From Planococcus shenhongbingii (lineage in GTDB: Bacteria > Bacillota > Bacilli > Bacillales_A > Planococcaceae): a stretch of DNA of 64,000 nucleotides. The DNA lies in assembly GCF_030413635.1 (NCBI RefSeq), contig NZ_CP129235.1, positions 930,001 to 994,000 on the forward strand, given 5' to 3'. Both the position numbers and the translations under genes were made by a program. Positions 1 through 8,522 of this stretch are shown here, one piece after another (the stretch's first letter is position 1; each line of letters begins with the position of its first letter). Below the pieces are notes generated by a model that made no database searches, was not told the DNA's origin, and saw only the letters and a list, made by a program, of their open reading frames with translations.

Positions 1-108
1 TCAACAACAGAAGAAGTGGCGAACATGATCGCTTTCTTGCTGACGGACGCTGCCCGCAATATTGTAGGTGAAGCAATGAAAATTTCAGGTGGAAACTTTA
101 TGAGGTGA
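1..108 (+). CDS. SDR-family oxidoreductase, C-terminal fragment
   Basis: The window opens inside a gene. The last 35 codons read as the C-terminus of a short-chain dehydrogenase/reductase: a helix with the pattern EEVANMIAFLLTDAARNIVGE followed by an isolated 'SGG' turn, which is how the last Rossmann strand and tail of SDR enzymes end. The catalytic and NAD-binding motifs lie outside the window, so substrate cannot be judged. A hairpin about 60 bases after the stop probably ends its transcript and separates it from the downstream sugar operon. Confidence 0.7.
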   Translation, partial: STTEEVANMIAFLLTDAARNIVGEAMKISGGNFMR

Positions 109-165
109 CGAATTTCCAGGAATTTTGGCCAACAGATGATAGGGAAATAATATTTAGTAGACGGT

Positions 166-201
166 GCAGCTTCTTGAATTTTGATATGGAAAAGAAGCTG
201 C
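166..201 (+). terminator. Probable intrinsic terminator after the SDR gene
   Basis: A 10-bp perfect stem (gcagcttctt / aagaagctgc) with a 16-base loop, followed by a pyrimidine-rich but not pure T tract. The rest of 109-474 is AT-rich leader and promoter sequence without a gene. Confidence 0.45.
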
Positions 202-353
202 TCCTTTGCTGTCCGCTTTTCTTATTATTGGCAGTTCTGACTGTGCAGTGTTAAATGTAATCTCTCAGACTTAGGACTCTTTCCGAATAGTAAAAAGGGC
301 TCTTAAATTTATTGGCAGCCACTTAATATTTCACAGAAAATTCTAAAATCAAT

Positions 354-382
354 TTGACAGAAAGTGCTATCTATTATATGTT
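354..382 (+). promoter_or_regulatory. Candidate sigma-A promoter of the ycj-like operon
   Basis: A perfect TTGACA at 354-359 is followed after 17 bases by TATGTT (377-382), about 90 bases upstream of the first start codon. A LacI-operator half-site (aaatgtaatc, 253-262), identical to the left arm of the palindrome at 8466, lies further upstream but has no matching right arm. Confidence 0.4.
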
Positions 383-474
383 TTAACCAAAAGCAGAAGT
401 AATATTAAGCTGAATACGAATTTAATAAAGGCATCCTTTTTTGGGTCACAAGTACTTCAGAATTGGAGGTACCC

Positions 475-2160
475 ATGGAACGTATAAGAGAACGGCTTTT
501 TTCTATCTACAATAATCAGAATGTTGAAATTACTTATTCCTATATAATGAAAGCCATTCATCAGACCAAGCAGAAGCCTTTGAAAATGAGGAAACAGTAT
601 TGGGATGAAAAAGATGTTGTCTTAATCACGTATGGTGACCAATTTAAAGAACAGCAGCAGCCAGCCTTACAGACTTTAAAAAAGATATATGACCATTATT
701 TTTCCACTGTATTTGAAATCGTCCATATTCTTCCGTTTTATCCCTACTCTTCAGATGATGGTTTTTCTGTTATTGACTATAAAGAAGTAAGTCCTGTGAT
801 GGGAAACTGGGAAGATATCCAGCAACTCTCTGCGTCGGCCCGCCTTATGGTCGATTTGGTGTGCAACCATGTGTCTGCAAAAAGCGAATGGTTTCAGGAG
901 TATTTGAAAGGAAATCCTGTCTACCGGGACTATTTTATAGAAGTGGATCCAACAGTGGATTTAAGTGGAGTGACACGCCCAAGGACGCATCCGCTATTGA
1001 CCAAATTCACTTTATCGACAGAGGAAGAAAAACATATCTGGACGACGTTTAGCGAAGATCAGATCGACTTGAATTTTTCCAACCCTGCCGTCCTGGCAGA
1101 AATAATCGATGCCCTTCTCTTTTATATAGAACAAGGGGCAGAATATATCCGGTTAGATGCTGTCGGTTTTATCTGGAAAGAAATTGGGACTTCATCAATT
1201 CATCATGAAAAGGCACATAACATCATAAAATTGTTCAGAGAAGTAGTAGACGAAGCGGCAAAAGGAACGCTGCTGATTACTGAAACAAATGTGCCTCATG
1301 AAGACAATATTTCCTATTTTGGAAATGGCCGTGACGAAGCCCATTTGGTTTATCAATTCCCTTTGCCGCCTTTGATTTTATACTCTATCCATTATGGGGA
1401 TGCAAGTGCTTTGAGCAAGTGGGCGAAAAGCTTTCCGCATATGGGCAAAGAAACGGCTTTCTACAACTTTTTGGCTTCTCATGATGGAATCGGCTTAAAT
1501 CCGATCCGCGGAATTATTCCCGAAAATAAAATCATTGAGATGGCAGAGGCATTGAAAAAAGAAGGAGCTTTAATTTCGTACAAGAAAAACGAAGACGGAA
1601 AAGATGTCCCCTATGAAATTAATGCTACTTATTTTGATGCATTGAATAGAAAAAGCGATGAAGAAGCGCTTCGCATTAAACGTTTTTTGGTTGCGCATTC
1701 AATTTTACTCGGATTGCCCGGCATTCCTGCCATTTATATTCAAAGTGTTTTAGGGGCAAGAAATGATTATGATGGAGTAAAAAAAACAGGTGCAGCCCGT
1801 TCCATCAATCGCGAGAAATACTGGCTGGGTGACATAGAGCAGGAACTTCTTCAAAGTGGAACCGTAACAAATCAAGTTTTTCAAGAAATGATTAAAATGA
1901 TTGGAATAAGGAAAGCCGAACCACTTTTTCATCCGAATGCCGCAATGAAAATGCTGGATTACGGGGAATCAATTTTTGCTTTTTACCGAATCAATAAAAG
2001 CAAAGAACAAATTCTGCTTCTGCACAACCTGGCAAATCAATCAGTCGTTTTGCCGGTAGTTGGGCATTACTGCAATATACTCACGCAACAAAATATAAAA
2101 TTTGAAGAAAGCGTTGAACTGGAGCCGTATCAATTTTTCTGGTTAAAACCAATCGATTAG
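475..2160 (+). CDS. ycjM: Glucosylglycerate phosphorylase-type GH13_18 enzyme (YcjM orthologue)
   Basis: A 561-residue cytosolic GH13 subfamily 18 phosphorylase. Phosphate attacks an alpha-glucoside (glucosylglycerate for E. coli YcjM; sucrose or relatives for other members) and releases alpha-glucose 1-phosphate with retention. Visible catalytic residues are the nucleophile Asp228 in RLDAVGF, the acid/base Glu270 in ITETNVPH and the stabilising Asp337 in SHDGIGLNP. Length and sequence match E. coli YcjM (about 559 aa) closely, including SDDGFSVIDY, SAKSEW and IPAIYIQS. The start chosen is ATG 475 behind GGAGGT (465-470); an in-frame TTG at 463 overlaps that ribosome site and is unlikely. It is first in an operon of six genes. 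Other GH13_18 specificities cannot be excluded from sequence alone. Confidence 0.85.
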   Translation: MERIRERLFSIYNNQNVEITYSYIMKAIHQTKQKPLKMRKQYWDEKDVVLITYGDQFKEQQQPALQTLKKIYDHYFSTVFEIVHILPFYPYSSDDGFSVIDYKEVSPVMGNWEDIQQLSASARLMVDLVCNHVSAKSEWFQEYLKGNPVYRDYFIEVDPTVDLSGVTRPRTHPLLTKFTLSTEEEKHIWTTFSEDQIDLNFSNPAVLAEIIDALLFYIEQGAEYIRLDAVGFIWKEIGTSSIHHEKAHNIIKLFREVVDEAAKGTLLITETNVPHEDNISYFGNGRDEAHLVYQFPLPPLILYSIHYGDASALSKWAKSFPHMGKETAFYNFLASHDGIGLNPIRGIIPENKIIEMAEALKKEGALISYKKNEDGKDVPYEINATYFDALNRKSDEEALRIKRFLVAHSILLGLPGIPAIYIQSVLGARNDYDGVKKTGAARSINREKYWLGDIEQELLQSGTVTNQVFQEMIKMIGIRKAEPLFHPNAAMKMLDYGESIFAFYRINKSKEQILLLHNLANQSVVLPVVGHYCNILTQQNIKFEESVELEPYQFFWLKPID

Positions 2161-2171
2161 GAGGAGAGAAA

Positions 2172-3464
2172 ATGAATCGAAAATACTTACTGTTTTTTGC
2201 AATCTTACTGACTGGCTTTTTGGCTGCCTGCGGCGGTGAAGAAGCAGGTGATGCGGAAAGCGCTACCATCGAATTTATGCATTCATCAGTAGAGCAAGAG
2301 CGTTTGGCCGTCATTACTGACTTGATTGAACGGTTCCAGAAAGAAAACCCGGATATTATTATAGAGCAAGTACCGGTAGAAGAAGATGCTTATAATACGA
2401 AAATTGTCACGCTGGCCAGCGCCGGTCAATTGCCGGAAATTGTAGAAGTAGGGCAGGACTACGCAAAGGTAATGGATAAGGATCAGCTGATTGACCGGGA
2501 AGTCGTCCAATCTGTCATTGAAGAGGCGGGTGAAGATAATTTTTATGAAGGGGCATTAAAGTTGCTTGCCACTGAAGACGGTAAAAGCTATACCGGTTTG
2601 CCAGTCAGTGGATGGGTCCAAGGGATTTGGTATAACAAGCAGATGCTTGAATCCAAAGGATTTGAAGAACCGGAAAATTGGCAGGAAGTCATGGAAGTGG
2701 CAGAAGCCTTTACAGATGCAGCAAACAAGAAATATGGAATCGCCATACCGACTGTAGAAGGCGGATTCTCCGAGCAAGTATTCTCTCAGTTTGCCTTGTC
2801 AAACAATGCCAATGTGTTGAATGGAGACGGAGAATTAACGTTGAATACACCGGAAATGAAAGAAGCGCTGCAATATTACAAAGACTTGGCTCAATATACG
2901 ATGCCGGGTTCGAACGACACAACTGAAGTGAACGATGCTTTTATGAACGAATCGGTTCCGATGGCGATTTACTCTACTTATATTCTGCCAGGAGTTTTTG
3001 AACAAGGAAAAGCGGAAAATATCGGATTTGCGATTCCGGAAAATGAAACGAAAGCCGTTTATGGATCCGCTTCGGCATTGACTGTTACATCCGGCTTGGA
3101 AGACGCACAAAAAGAAGCAGCACAAAAATTCCTTGCTTTCATGGCACAGCCGGAAAATATGACGGACTGGGTTTTAATGTCCCCGGGAGGAGCACAGCCG
3201 GTCAGCGATTTGGTTACTGAAAATGAAGACTATCAAGCGAATGAAGTGGTCAATGCATTTGGCGACCTTTCAACTGAAATTGCGTCTTCTTTCAATGATA
3301 TTCAAATTTTTGGGCTGGTTGATGGAAAAAACTTTTTGAAGATGGGGGATATTACAAGTTCGGGTGAGATTCCGAAAATGGTGAATGGTGTTACTGTTGG
3401 CAATCAAAATGTCGACGACGCCATTGCAAATGCTGAAACTTCTTTAGAAGGCATTTTAAAATAA
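2172..3464 (+). CDS. ycjN: Sugar ABC transporter substrate-binding lipoprotein (YcjN-like, family 1)
   Basis: A 430-residue extracytoplasmic solute-binding protein, the same length as E. coli YcjN as I recall it. The N-terminus is a lipoprotein signal with a lipobox LAAC, so the mature protein would be anchored through Cys20. An acidic linker follows, then the two-lobe family 1 fold (CUT1 type, oligosaccharides). The ribosome site GAGGAG directly follows the stop of the phosphorylase gene, 11 bases away, so the two are co-transcribed and possibly translationally coupled. It would deliver the glycoside cleaved by the upstream enzyme to the permeases downstream. A hairpin between this gene and the first permease may keep its mRNA more abundant. 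Confidence 0.85.
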   Translation: MNRKYLLFFAILLTGFLAACGGEEAGDAESATIEFMHSSVEQERLAVITDLIERFQKENPDIIIEQVPVEEDAYNTKIVTLASAGQLPEIVEVGQDYAKVMDKDQLIDREVVQSVIEEAGEDNFYEGALKLLATEDGKSYTGLPVSGWVQGIWYNKQMLESKGFEEPENWQEVMEVAEAFTDAANKKYGIAIPTVEGGFSEQVFSQFALSNNANVLNGDGELTLNTPEMKEALQYYKDLAQYTMPGSNDTTEVNDAFMNESVPMAIYSTYILPGVFEQGKAENIGFAIPENETKAVYGSASALTVTSGLEDAQKEAAQKFLAFMAQPENMTDWVLMSPGGAQPVSDLVTENEDYQANEVVNAFGDLSTEIASSFNDIQIFGLVDGKNFLKMGDITSSGEIPKMVNGVTVGNQNVDDAIANAETSLEGILK

Positions 3465-3474
3465 GAAAAGACAA

Positions 3475-3497
3475 GGGGATGCCTTTAGGTGATCCCC
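3475..3497 (+). terminator. Hairpin after the binding-protein gene (partial terminator or mRNA stabiliser)
   Basis: Inverted repeat with ggggat / atcccc arms and an inner cct / agg pair in the 120-base gap between binding-protein and permease genes. No long T tract follows, so full termination is unlikely; attenuation or 3'-end protection fits better. Confidence 0.45.
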
Positions 3498-3584
3498 TCC
3501 TTATTGTGGCAAGAAAGCTTAGCGGAGTGATTCTGAAAGACTTGCTTAGGCCGATTTTGACGAAGCCGGAAATGGAGGGAAACT

Positions 3585-4466
3585 ATGAAAAGAAAGGCTA
3601 AAAGAAAAACCGATACAAAACTTGCAGCCGTTCTGCTTTTTCCAAGCATCTTCTTGATTTTATTGCTGGTCGCTTATCCGATGCTCTCTAATATACAAAT
3701 CAGTTTTTTTGAGCAATCCATTAATCCAAACCTGGATCCAACTTTCATCGGTTTTGAAAATTACAAACAAATTTTGACAGACGAGGTCTTTCTAAAATCA
3801 CTGGGAATTACTTTTTTATATACCTTACTGACAGTAGTAGGCAGTACGGTAGTGGGACTGGCTGTCGCAATCTTCTTTAACCGGCCCTTTAAATTCCGGA
3901 AGATATCGCGTTCTTTGATCATTGCTTCTTATGTAGCTCCTTCGATTTCTCTCGTATTTGCCTGGAAATATATGTTCAACAATAATTATGGAATTGTGAA
4001 TTATTTAACCGTGGATGTTCTCCATCTATTCGATCAGGCACCGCTTTGGTTTGACCGGCCAGCCAGCAGCTTTGTACTGGTTGTGATATTTGCCATTTGG
4101 AGGTATTTTCCATACGCATTCATTTCGTTTTTAGCTATTTTGCAAACCATTGACAACACCTTGTATGAAGCAGCGGAAATAGATGGAGCTTCAGCGTGGG
4201 AGAAATTTAAAGTTGTGACGCTGCCTGCTATTATGCCGGTTTTAGTCATTGTCGTCACTCTCCGGGCAATCTGGATGTTCTATATGTTTGAAGACGTCTA
4301 CCTGTTGACCAATCAAGTTAATACGCTTGGGATCTATTTATATGAAACAGCTTTTGCATTTAATGATCTTGGGAAAGCTGCTTCTATTTCAGTTATTCTC
4401 TTTATCATTTTGTTCGCAGTCATATTATTAATGAGAAAGCGGGTGAATGCTGATGGCAATGGCTAG
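3585..4466 (+). CDS. ycjO: Sugar ABC transporter permease (YcjO-like)
   Basis: A 293-residue MalF-type inner-membrane permease with six predicted membrane segments, starting behind GGAGGG. Near residues 195-215 it carries the cytoplasmic EAA loop (YEAAEIDGASAWEKFKVVTLP) that docks onto the ATPase. It forms the heteromeric channel with the next gene, with which it overlaps by 20 bases. The length equals that I recall for E. coli YcjO. No ATPase gene is present in the operon, so a shared MsmX/UgpC-type ATPase elsewhere is expected. Confidence 0.85.
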   Translation: MKRKAKRKTDTKLAAVLLFPSIFLILLLVAYPMLSNIQISFFEQSINPNLDPTFIGFENYKQILTDEVFLKSLGITFLYTLLTVVGSTVVGLAVAIFFNRPFKFRKISRSLIIASYVAPSISLVFAWKYMFNNNYGIVNYLTVDVLHLFDQAPLWFDRPASSFVLVVIFAIWRYFPYAFISFLAILQTIDNTLYEAAEIDGASAWEKFKVVTLPAIMPVLVIVVTLRAIWMFYMFEDVYLLTNQVNTLGIYLYETAFAFNDLGKAASISVILFIILFAVILLMRKRVNADGNG

Positions 4467-5307
4467 CAGCAAGAAAGAAAAAATGACAAGGAAAATCTTG
4501 TTTTACATCGGATTGGCTTTCGTTTTGCTGGTCTCCCTTTTCCCATTTTTCATTATGCTAATGGTGTCTTTGAAAAACTCCGCTGAAGCGATTGCACAAG
4601 TGCCTACGTTGCTTCCGAGACAATGGACAATCGAACATTATCTGGATATTTTTAATCCGGTTCTCTTTCCATATATCACTTATTTCAATAATAGTTTGAT
4701 CGTTTCTCTGATTGTGGCAGCGATATCCGTGTTGTTTTCTATTTTTGGTGCTTACGCTTTGTCGAAACTAAAGTTTTTTGGACGCACTACCATTAATTCA
4801 AGTTTTTATGTCGTTTATATGTTTTCCGGCCTTTTGCTGGTCGTACCTCTTTTTAAAATCATTTCAAGCCTTGGGCTGTATAACACAAGAACCGCATTAG
4901 TCATTACGCTTATTGTTCAGACATTGCCAGCCGCCATATATATGTTGAAGAGTTATTTTGATACGATACCTGATGATTTGGAAGAAGCTGCGATGATTGA
5001 CGGCTTAAACCGGGTGCAGATTATCTTTTACATTATTATCCCGTTATCCATTTCAGGAATCATATCTGTTTTTGTCTATTCATTTATGATTGCCTGGAAT
5101 GACTTTTTATTCGCTTCCATTTTCCTGTCGAGCTCAGAGAATTTCACACTTCCGATCGGGTTAAATGCTTTGTTCAGTACGCCGGATTATGTTTGGGGCA
5201 GAATGATGGCAGCTTCCATTGTTACCGCTTTGCCTGTTGTCATCATGTATGGGATCACCGAGCGGTTTATTAAAGGAGGAGCAACTGAAGGCGGGGTTAA
5301 AGGTTAA
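4447..5307 (+). CDS. ycjP: Sugar ABC transporter permease (YcjP-like)
   Basis: A 286-residue MalG-type permease, partner of the preceding one. It has six hydrophobic segments and the EAA motif (LEEAAMIDGLNRVQIIFYIIIP). Three in-frame ATG codons lie at 4447, 4453 and 4459 inside the end of the upstream gene. An imperfect ribosome site (agcgggtga) suits 4447 or 4453, and the overlap implies translational coupling. It functions in the membrane in import of the glycoside bound by the 2172 lipoprotein. Confidence 0.85.
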   Translation: MLMAMASSKKEKMTRKILFYIGLAFVLLVSLFPFFIMLMVSLKNSAEAIAQVPTLLPRQWTIEHYLDIFNPVLFPYITYFNNSLIVSLIVAAISVLFSIFGAYALSKLKFFGRTTINSSFYVVYMFSGLLLVVPLFKIISSLGLYNTRTALVITLIVQTLPAAIYMLKSYFDTIPDDLEEAAMIDGLNRVQIIFYIIIPLSISGIISVFVYSFMIAWNDFLFASIFLSSSENFTLPIGLNALFSTPDYVWGRMMAASIVTALPVVIMYGITERFIKGGATEGGVKG

Positions 5308-5326
5308 AAAATAAAAGGAGAGTTAC

Positions 5327-6427
5327 GTGCAGATGAAAAAGCTTGTAGCAATCAAACCAAGAGTCGCTGCATTGATTGATTATGAGGATCGGCCGGTTCT
5401 TCCTAATGAAGTGAAAATTGCAGTAGAGATTGCTTCCCCGAAGCATGGGACAGAAGTGGCTGATTTTAGAGGGCAGTCGCCTTTCATGGAAGAAGAGTTT
5501 TCAGAGGAATGGCGGATGTTTATGCCAAGAAAAGAAGGTTCCGCTAAAGGGATTGTGTTCGGTGAATTTCCATTAGGAAATATGATTGTCGGATGTATTA
5601 TTGAAACAGGGCCGAATGTGACCAAATATGAAATTGGAGATTTGGTTTGTACATACGGTCCTATTATGGAAACCTTAATTGTCGATGGCATAAATAATCC
5701 GCGGTTGCGTAAAATGCCGGAAGGAGCCAAATGGCAGAACGCTATTTGTTATGACCCGGCCCAGTTTGCGCTTAGCGGAGTGCGCGATGCCCATGTTCGT
5801 GCCGGCGACTACGCCGTGGTTGTTGGGCTCGGGGCCATTGGCCAGATTGCGGTTCAATTGGCGAAGAGAGCAGGGGCTATTTTGGTTATCGCTGTTGATC
5901 CGCTTGCTCATCGCCGAAAAGTGGCTCTTCGCAATGGTGCTGATGCAGCTTTGGATCCCCAAATGGTGGATGCCGGCTTTGAAATTAAAAAGCTGACGAA
6001 TAAACTGGGAGCAGATGCCATCATTGAAACGAGCGGCAATGCAGCAGCGCTACAAGGCGCACTCAAAGGCATTGGTTATGGCGGCATCATTTCCTATGTA
6101 GCTTTCGGCAAAACTTTTCCGGAAGGATTAAATTTTGGCCGGGAAGCCCATTTCAATAATGCGAAAATTGTGTTTTCAAGAGCAGCCAGTGAACCGAATC
6201 CAGATTATCCTAGATGGAACCGGAAACGCATTGAAGACACGTGCTGGGAATTGCTGATGTCCGGCCACCTTAATTGCGAAGACATCATCGACCCCATTAT
6301 TCCTTTCCAGGATAGCGCAGAGGCGTATATTCGTTTTGTCGATCAGCATCCGGAATTGAGCATTAAAATGGCGATTGATTTGAAACAAGAGTCTTTCCAT
6401 AACTTTAAGGTAGTGCCCGAAGCATAA
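5327..6427 (+). CDS. ycjQ: Guloside/glycoside 3-dehydrogenase, MDR family (YcjQ orthologue)
   Basis: A medium-chain dehydrogenase of 366 residues. Sequence is strikingly like E. coli YcjQ, sharing SPKHGTEV-type, YDPAQFA-SGVRDA and REAHFNNAKIVFSRA segments. YcjQ was reported to oxidise C3 of D-gulosides with NAD. A Rossmann motif VVVGLGAIGQIAVQLA sits near residues 165-180. In the usual first zinc-ligand position this subfamily has a KHG pattern rather than Cys. GTG 5327 has the better spaced ribosome site (AAAGGAGAG, 6 bases); ATG 5333 is the start that aligns with E. coli. It lies 19 bases after the permease gene and 24 bases before the epimerase, clearly in the same operon. Confidence 0.85.
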   Translation: MQMKKLVAIKPRVAALIDYEDRPVLPNEVKIAVEIASPKHGTEVADFRGQSPFMEEEFSEEWRMFMPRKEGSAKGIVFGEFPLGNMIVGCIIETGPNVTKYEIGDLVCTYGPIMETLIVDGINNPRLRKMPEGAKWQNAICYDPAQFALSGVRDAHVRAGDYAVVVGLGAIGQIAVQLAKRAGAILVIAVDPLAHRRKVALRNGADAALDPQMVDAGFEIKKLTNKLGADAIIETSGNAAALQGALKGIGYGGIISYVAFGKTFPEGLNFGREAHFNNAKIVFSRAASEPNPDYPRWNRKRIEDTCWELLMSGHLNCEDIIDPIIPFQDSAEAYIRFVDQHPELSIKMAIDLKQESFHNFKVVPEA

Positions 6428-6451
6428 AGTCGTTGACAGGAGGAAACTTTA

Positions 6452-7246
6452 ATGAAAATCGGCACACAAAACCAGCCGTTCTTTCCTGAAGCGATCAATG
6501 AAAAATTTCGCTATATTAAACAGATGGGGTTTGACGGCTACGAAATTGACGGCAAATTACTGGTGGGAAATATGGAAAGCGTTAAAAAAGAACAAGAAGA
6601 AACAGGTCTCTCCGTTACAACTGCTTGCGGGGGATATGATGGCTGGATCGGTGATTTCAATGAGGAAAAAAGACTTAATGGCTTAAAGGAAATAACAGGG
6701 ATTTTAAAGGCGCTGCAGCAGATAGGAGGGAAAGGCATTGTCGTCCCTGCTGCGTGGGGGATGTTCACCTACCGGTTGCCGCCCATGATTTCTCCGCGCA
6801 GCAAAGAGAAAGACCGGGAAATTGTAACGAAATCCTTGGTTTACTTGAACCATGCAGCTAAAGAAACTGGGACCCTGATATTTTTAGAGCCGCTGAACCG
6901 CTATCAGGACCATATGATTAATACAATTGCCGAAGCGAGAAGCTATATTGAAGAAAATAGCTTTGAATATGTGAAAATTATTGCGGACTTCTATCATATG
7001 AATATAGAAGAAGATAATACGGCTGTTTCGCTGCATGATCACCGCGATGTGATCGGGCATATTCATTTGGCAGACAATCAGCGGTTCCAGCCTGGAAGTG
7101 GATCCATTGATTTTAAACGTCTATTTTCAGTATTGAAAAAGGATGGCTATCAAGGGGATTTAACGCTTGAATGCAGAGTCCGGGGCGAAAATCCCGAGCA
7201 AGCCTATTTCAATTCACTCCACTACCTGAGAGAATCGATTAGGTGA
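6452..7246 (+). CDS. ycjR: 3-keto-guloside/glucoside 4-epimerase, TIM barrel (YcjR orthologue)
   Basis: A 264-residue xylose-isomerase-like TIM barrel, nearly the same length as E. coli YcjR (262 aa) and highly similar along its length, from the first residues MKIGTQNQ through TTACGGYDGWIGDF to LEPLNRYQDHMINT. Metal-binding residues are visible: Glu in LEPLNRY, Asp and His in ADFYHMNIEED, His in HIHLAD and Glu in LTLECR. YcjR epimerises C4 of 3-keto-gulosides so that, after reduction by YcjS, a glucoside results. The start has an AGGAGG-type site. It is the last gene of the operon, before a strong bidirectional terminator; no ycjS follows. Confidence 0.85.
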   Translation: MKIGTQNQPFFPEAINEKFRYIKQMGFDGYEIDGKLLVGNMESVKKEQEETGLSVTTACGGYDGWIGDFNEEKRLNGLKEITGILKALQQIGGKGIVVPAAWGMFTYRLPPMISPRSKEKDREIVTKSLVYLNHAAKETGTLIFLEPLNRYQDHMINTIAEARSYIEENSFEYVKIIADFYHMNIEEDNTAVSLHDHRDVIGHIHLADNQRFQPGSGSIDFKRLFSVLKKDGYQGDLTLECRVRGENPEQAYFNSLHYLRESIR

Positions 7247-7306
7247 TGTAAGCAAATATTCCAAGTGCATCCATGCATCGATATATACGGCAGAAAAGCA
7301 GGCAGC

Positions 7307-7349
7307 AAAAAAATGGCTTTGGCGCAGATTGTGCCAAAGCCATTTTTTT
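7307..7349. terminator. Bidirectional terminator between convergent genes
   Basis: A 17-bp perfect stem (7307-7323 with 7333-7349) whose arms start with A7 and end with T7, so it can stop transcripts from both the plus-strand operon and the minus-strand isomerase gene. Confidence 0.85.
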
Positions 7350-7352
7350 GTT

Positions 7353-8321
7353 TTAAGCCCACCACATTTGGGCAACAGACTCTTTGACCAAAACCGGCTT
7401 CAAGTTCTCAACGGCTTTTGTAAATCCTTCTTCAATGGACATTAAGCCATCTTCATGTTCGATGCTGACCACATAGTCATAATTATAAAGCCGCAGTGCG
7501 CTGATGATGTCTGCCCAGGTTTTTTGGTTGTGCCCAAAGCCGACGGTTCTGAAATACCATGCCCGGTCACGCATCTGCGAATATTCCGTCATATCCGTCA
7601 AGCCGTTTCGATTCACATTTTGCTGATCGAATATGGTGTCTTTCGCATGAAAATGATGAATGGCATTTTCACGGCCGAGAATCTTGATGGCTTCGACCGG
7701 GTCAATGCCTTGCCACCACATATGGCTTGGGTCTAAATTGGCTCCAATTGCAGAACCGCAGGCTTCACGCAGCCGCAGCAAAGTGGCGGGGGTATGTACC
7801 GAAAATCCGCCGTGGAGTTCCAAACCAATTTTTACATTGAGCGATTCTGCCAGATCGTTTTTCTCTTTCCAGTAAGGAATCAGTTTTTCTTCCCATTGCC
7901 ATTTTAATATTTCCTGAAAATCGTGTGGCCAGGCAGCAACAGGCCAATTCGGATAAAGAGCATTCTCATGATCGCCTGGACAACCTGAAAAAGTATTTAC
8001 TACCGGAACCTCCAGCTTGGAAGCTAACTGCAAGGTCTTTACCAGCAATTCATCAGCCGGTTCAGCAATTTGTTTTTGAGGATGAAGCGGATTCGAGTGG
8101 CAGCTCAACGCACTGATGATTAAGCCATAGTCGCTGATCTGCTGCTTAAAGCGCTGCAATTTTTGCTCATCCTCCAGCAATTCATCCACTTTGCAATGGG
8201 CGTCTCCAGGATAGCCGCCGGTGCCAAGTTCAATAGCCTCAATTCCTTTGGCTGACACATAACTCAGCATATCTTCAAAATTTCTGTCGGAGAATAAAAC
8301 AGTAAAGACCCCTAGTTTCAA
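7353..8321 (-). CDS. Sugar isomerase/epimerase-family TIM-barrel protein
   Basis: A 322-residue AP-endonuclease-2/xylose-isomerase-like TIM barrel, distinct from the YcjR orthologue. Candidate metal ligands are Glu in GLELHGG, Asp and His in NLDPSHMWW, His in HFHAKD and Glu in SIEHED. Such proteins next to Gfo/Idh/MocA oxidoreductases and Rbs-type transporters act on keto-sugars, inositol-type compounds or 3-keto-glycosides; the substrate cannot be named. It starts at TTG behind AGGAGG with an 8-base gap. It is divergent from the LacI gene, and an operator-like palindrome lies 40 bases upstream of its start, so it is probably regulated by that repressor. Confidence 0.75.
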   Translation of the reverse strand: MKLGVFTVLFSDRNFEDMLSYVSAKGIEAIELGTGGYPGDAHCKVDELLEDEQKLQRFKQQISDYGLIISALSCHSNPLHPQKQIAEPADELLVKTLQLASKLEVPVVNTFSGCPGDHENALYPNWPVAAWPHDFQEILKWQWEEKLIPYWKEKNDLAESLNVKIGLELHGGFSVHTPATLLRLREACGSAIGANLDPSHMWWQGIDPVEAIKILGRENAIHHFHAKDTIFDQQNVNRNGLTDMTEYSQMRDRAWYFRTVGFGHNQKTWADIISALRLYNYDYVVSIEHEDGLMSIEEGFTKAVENLKPVLVKESVAQMWWA

Positions 8322-8360
8322 TTAAAAAACCTCCTTTTATAAAAATCAGAAAATACAGAA

Positions 8361-8376
8361 ATGTAATCCATTACAT
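8361..8376. promoter_or_regulatory. LacI-type operator upstream of the isomerase gene
   Basis: ATGTAATC-CATTACAT, a 16-base near-perfect palindrome with only the central pair mismatched. It shares its left half with the palindrome at 8466-8485. It lies between the divergent isomerase and repressor genes. Confidence 0.6.
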
Positions 8377-8465
8377 AATTAACATATATAAATTCATGGA
8401 GTAAATCAACAAGAATGTTTAACTAAAAAATATATTGACAGATAATTCTGAACAATTTACTATAG

Positions 8466-8485
8466 AAATGTAATCGATTTCATTT
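8466..8485. promoter_or_regulatory. LacI-type operator upstream of the repressor gene
   Basis: A 20-base palindrome AAATGTAATC-GATTTCATTT with one mismatched pair and the central CG typical of LacI/GalR operators. It sits 37 bases before the repressor start, in a position to autoregulate, and 105 bases from the related palindrome at 8361, allowing looping. Confidence 0.65.
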
Positions 8486-8522
8486 ATTATGTATGGGAAT
8501 TGTGGAAAGTAGGAAAAACAAT

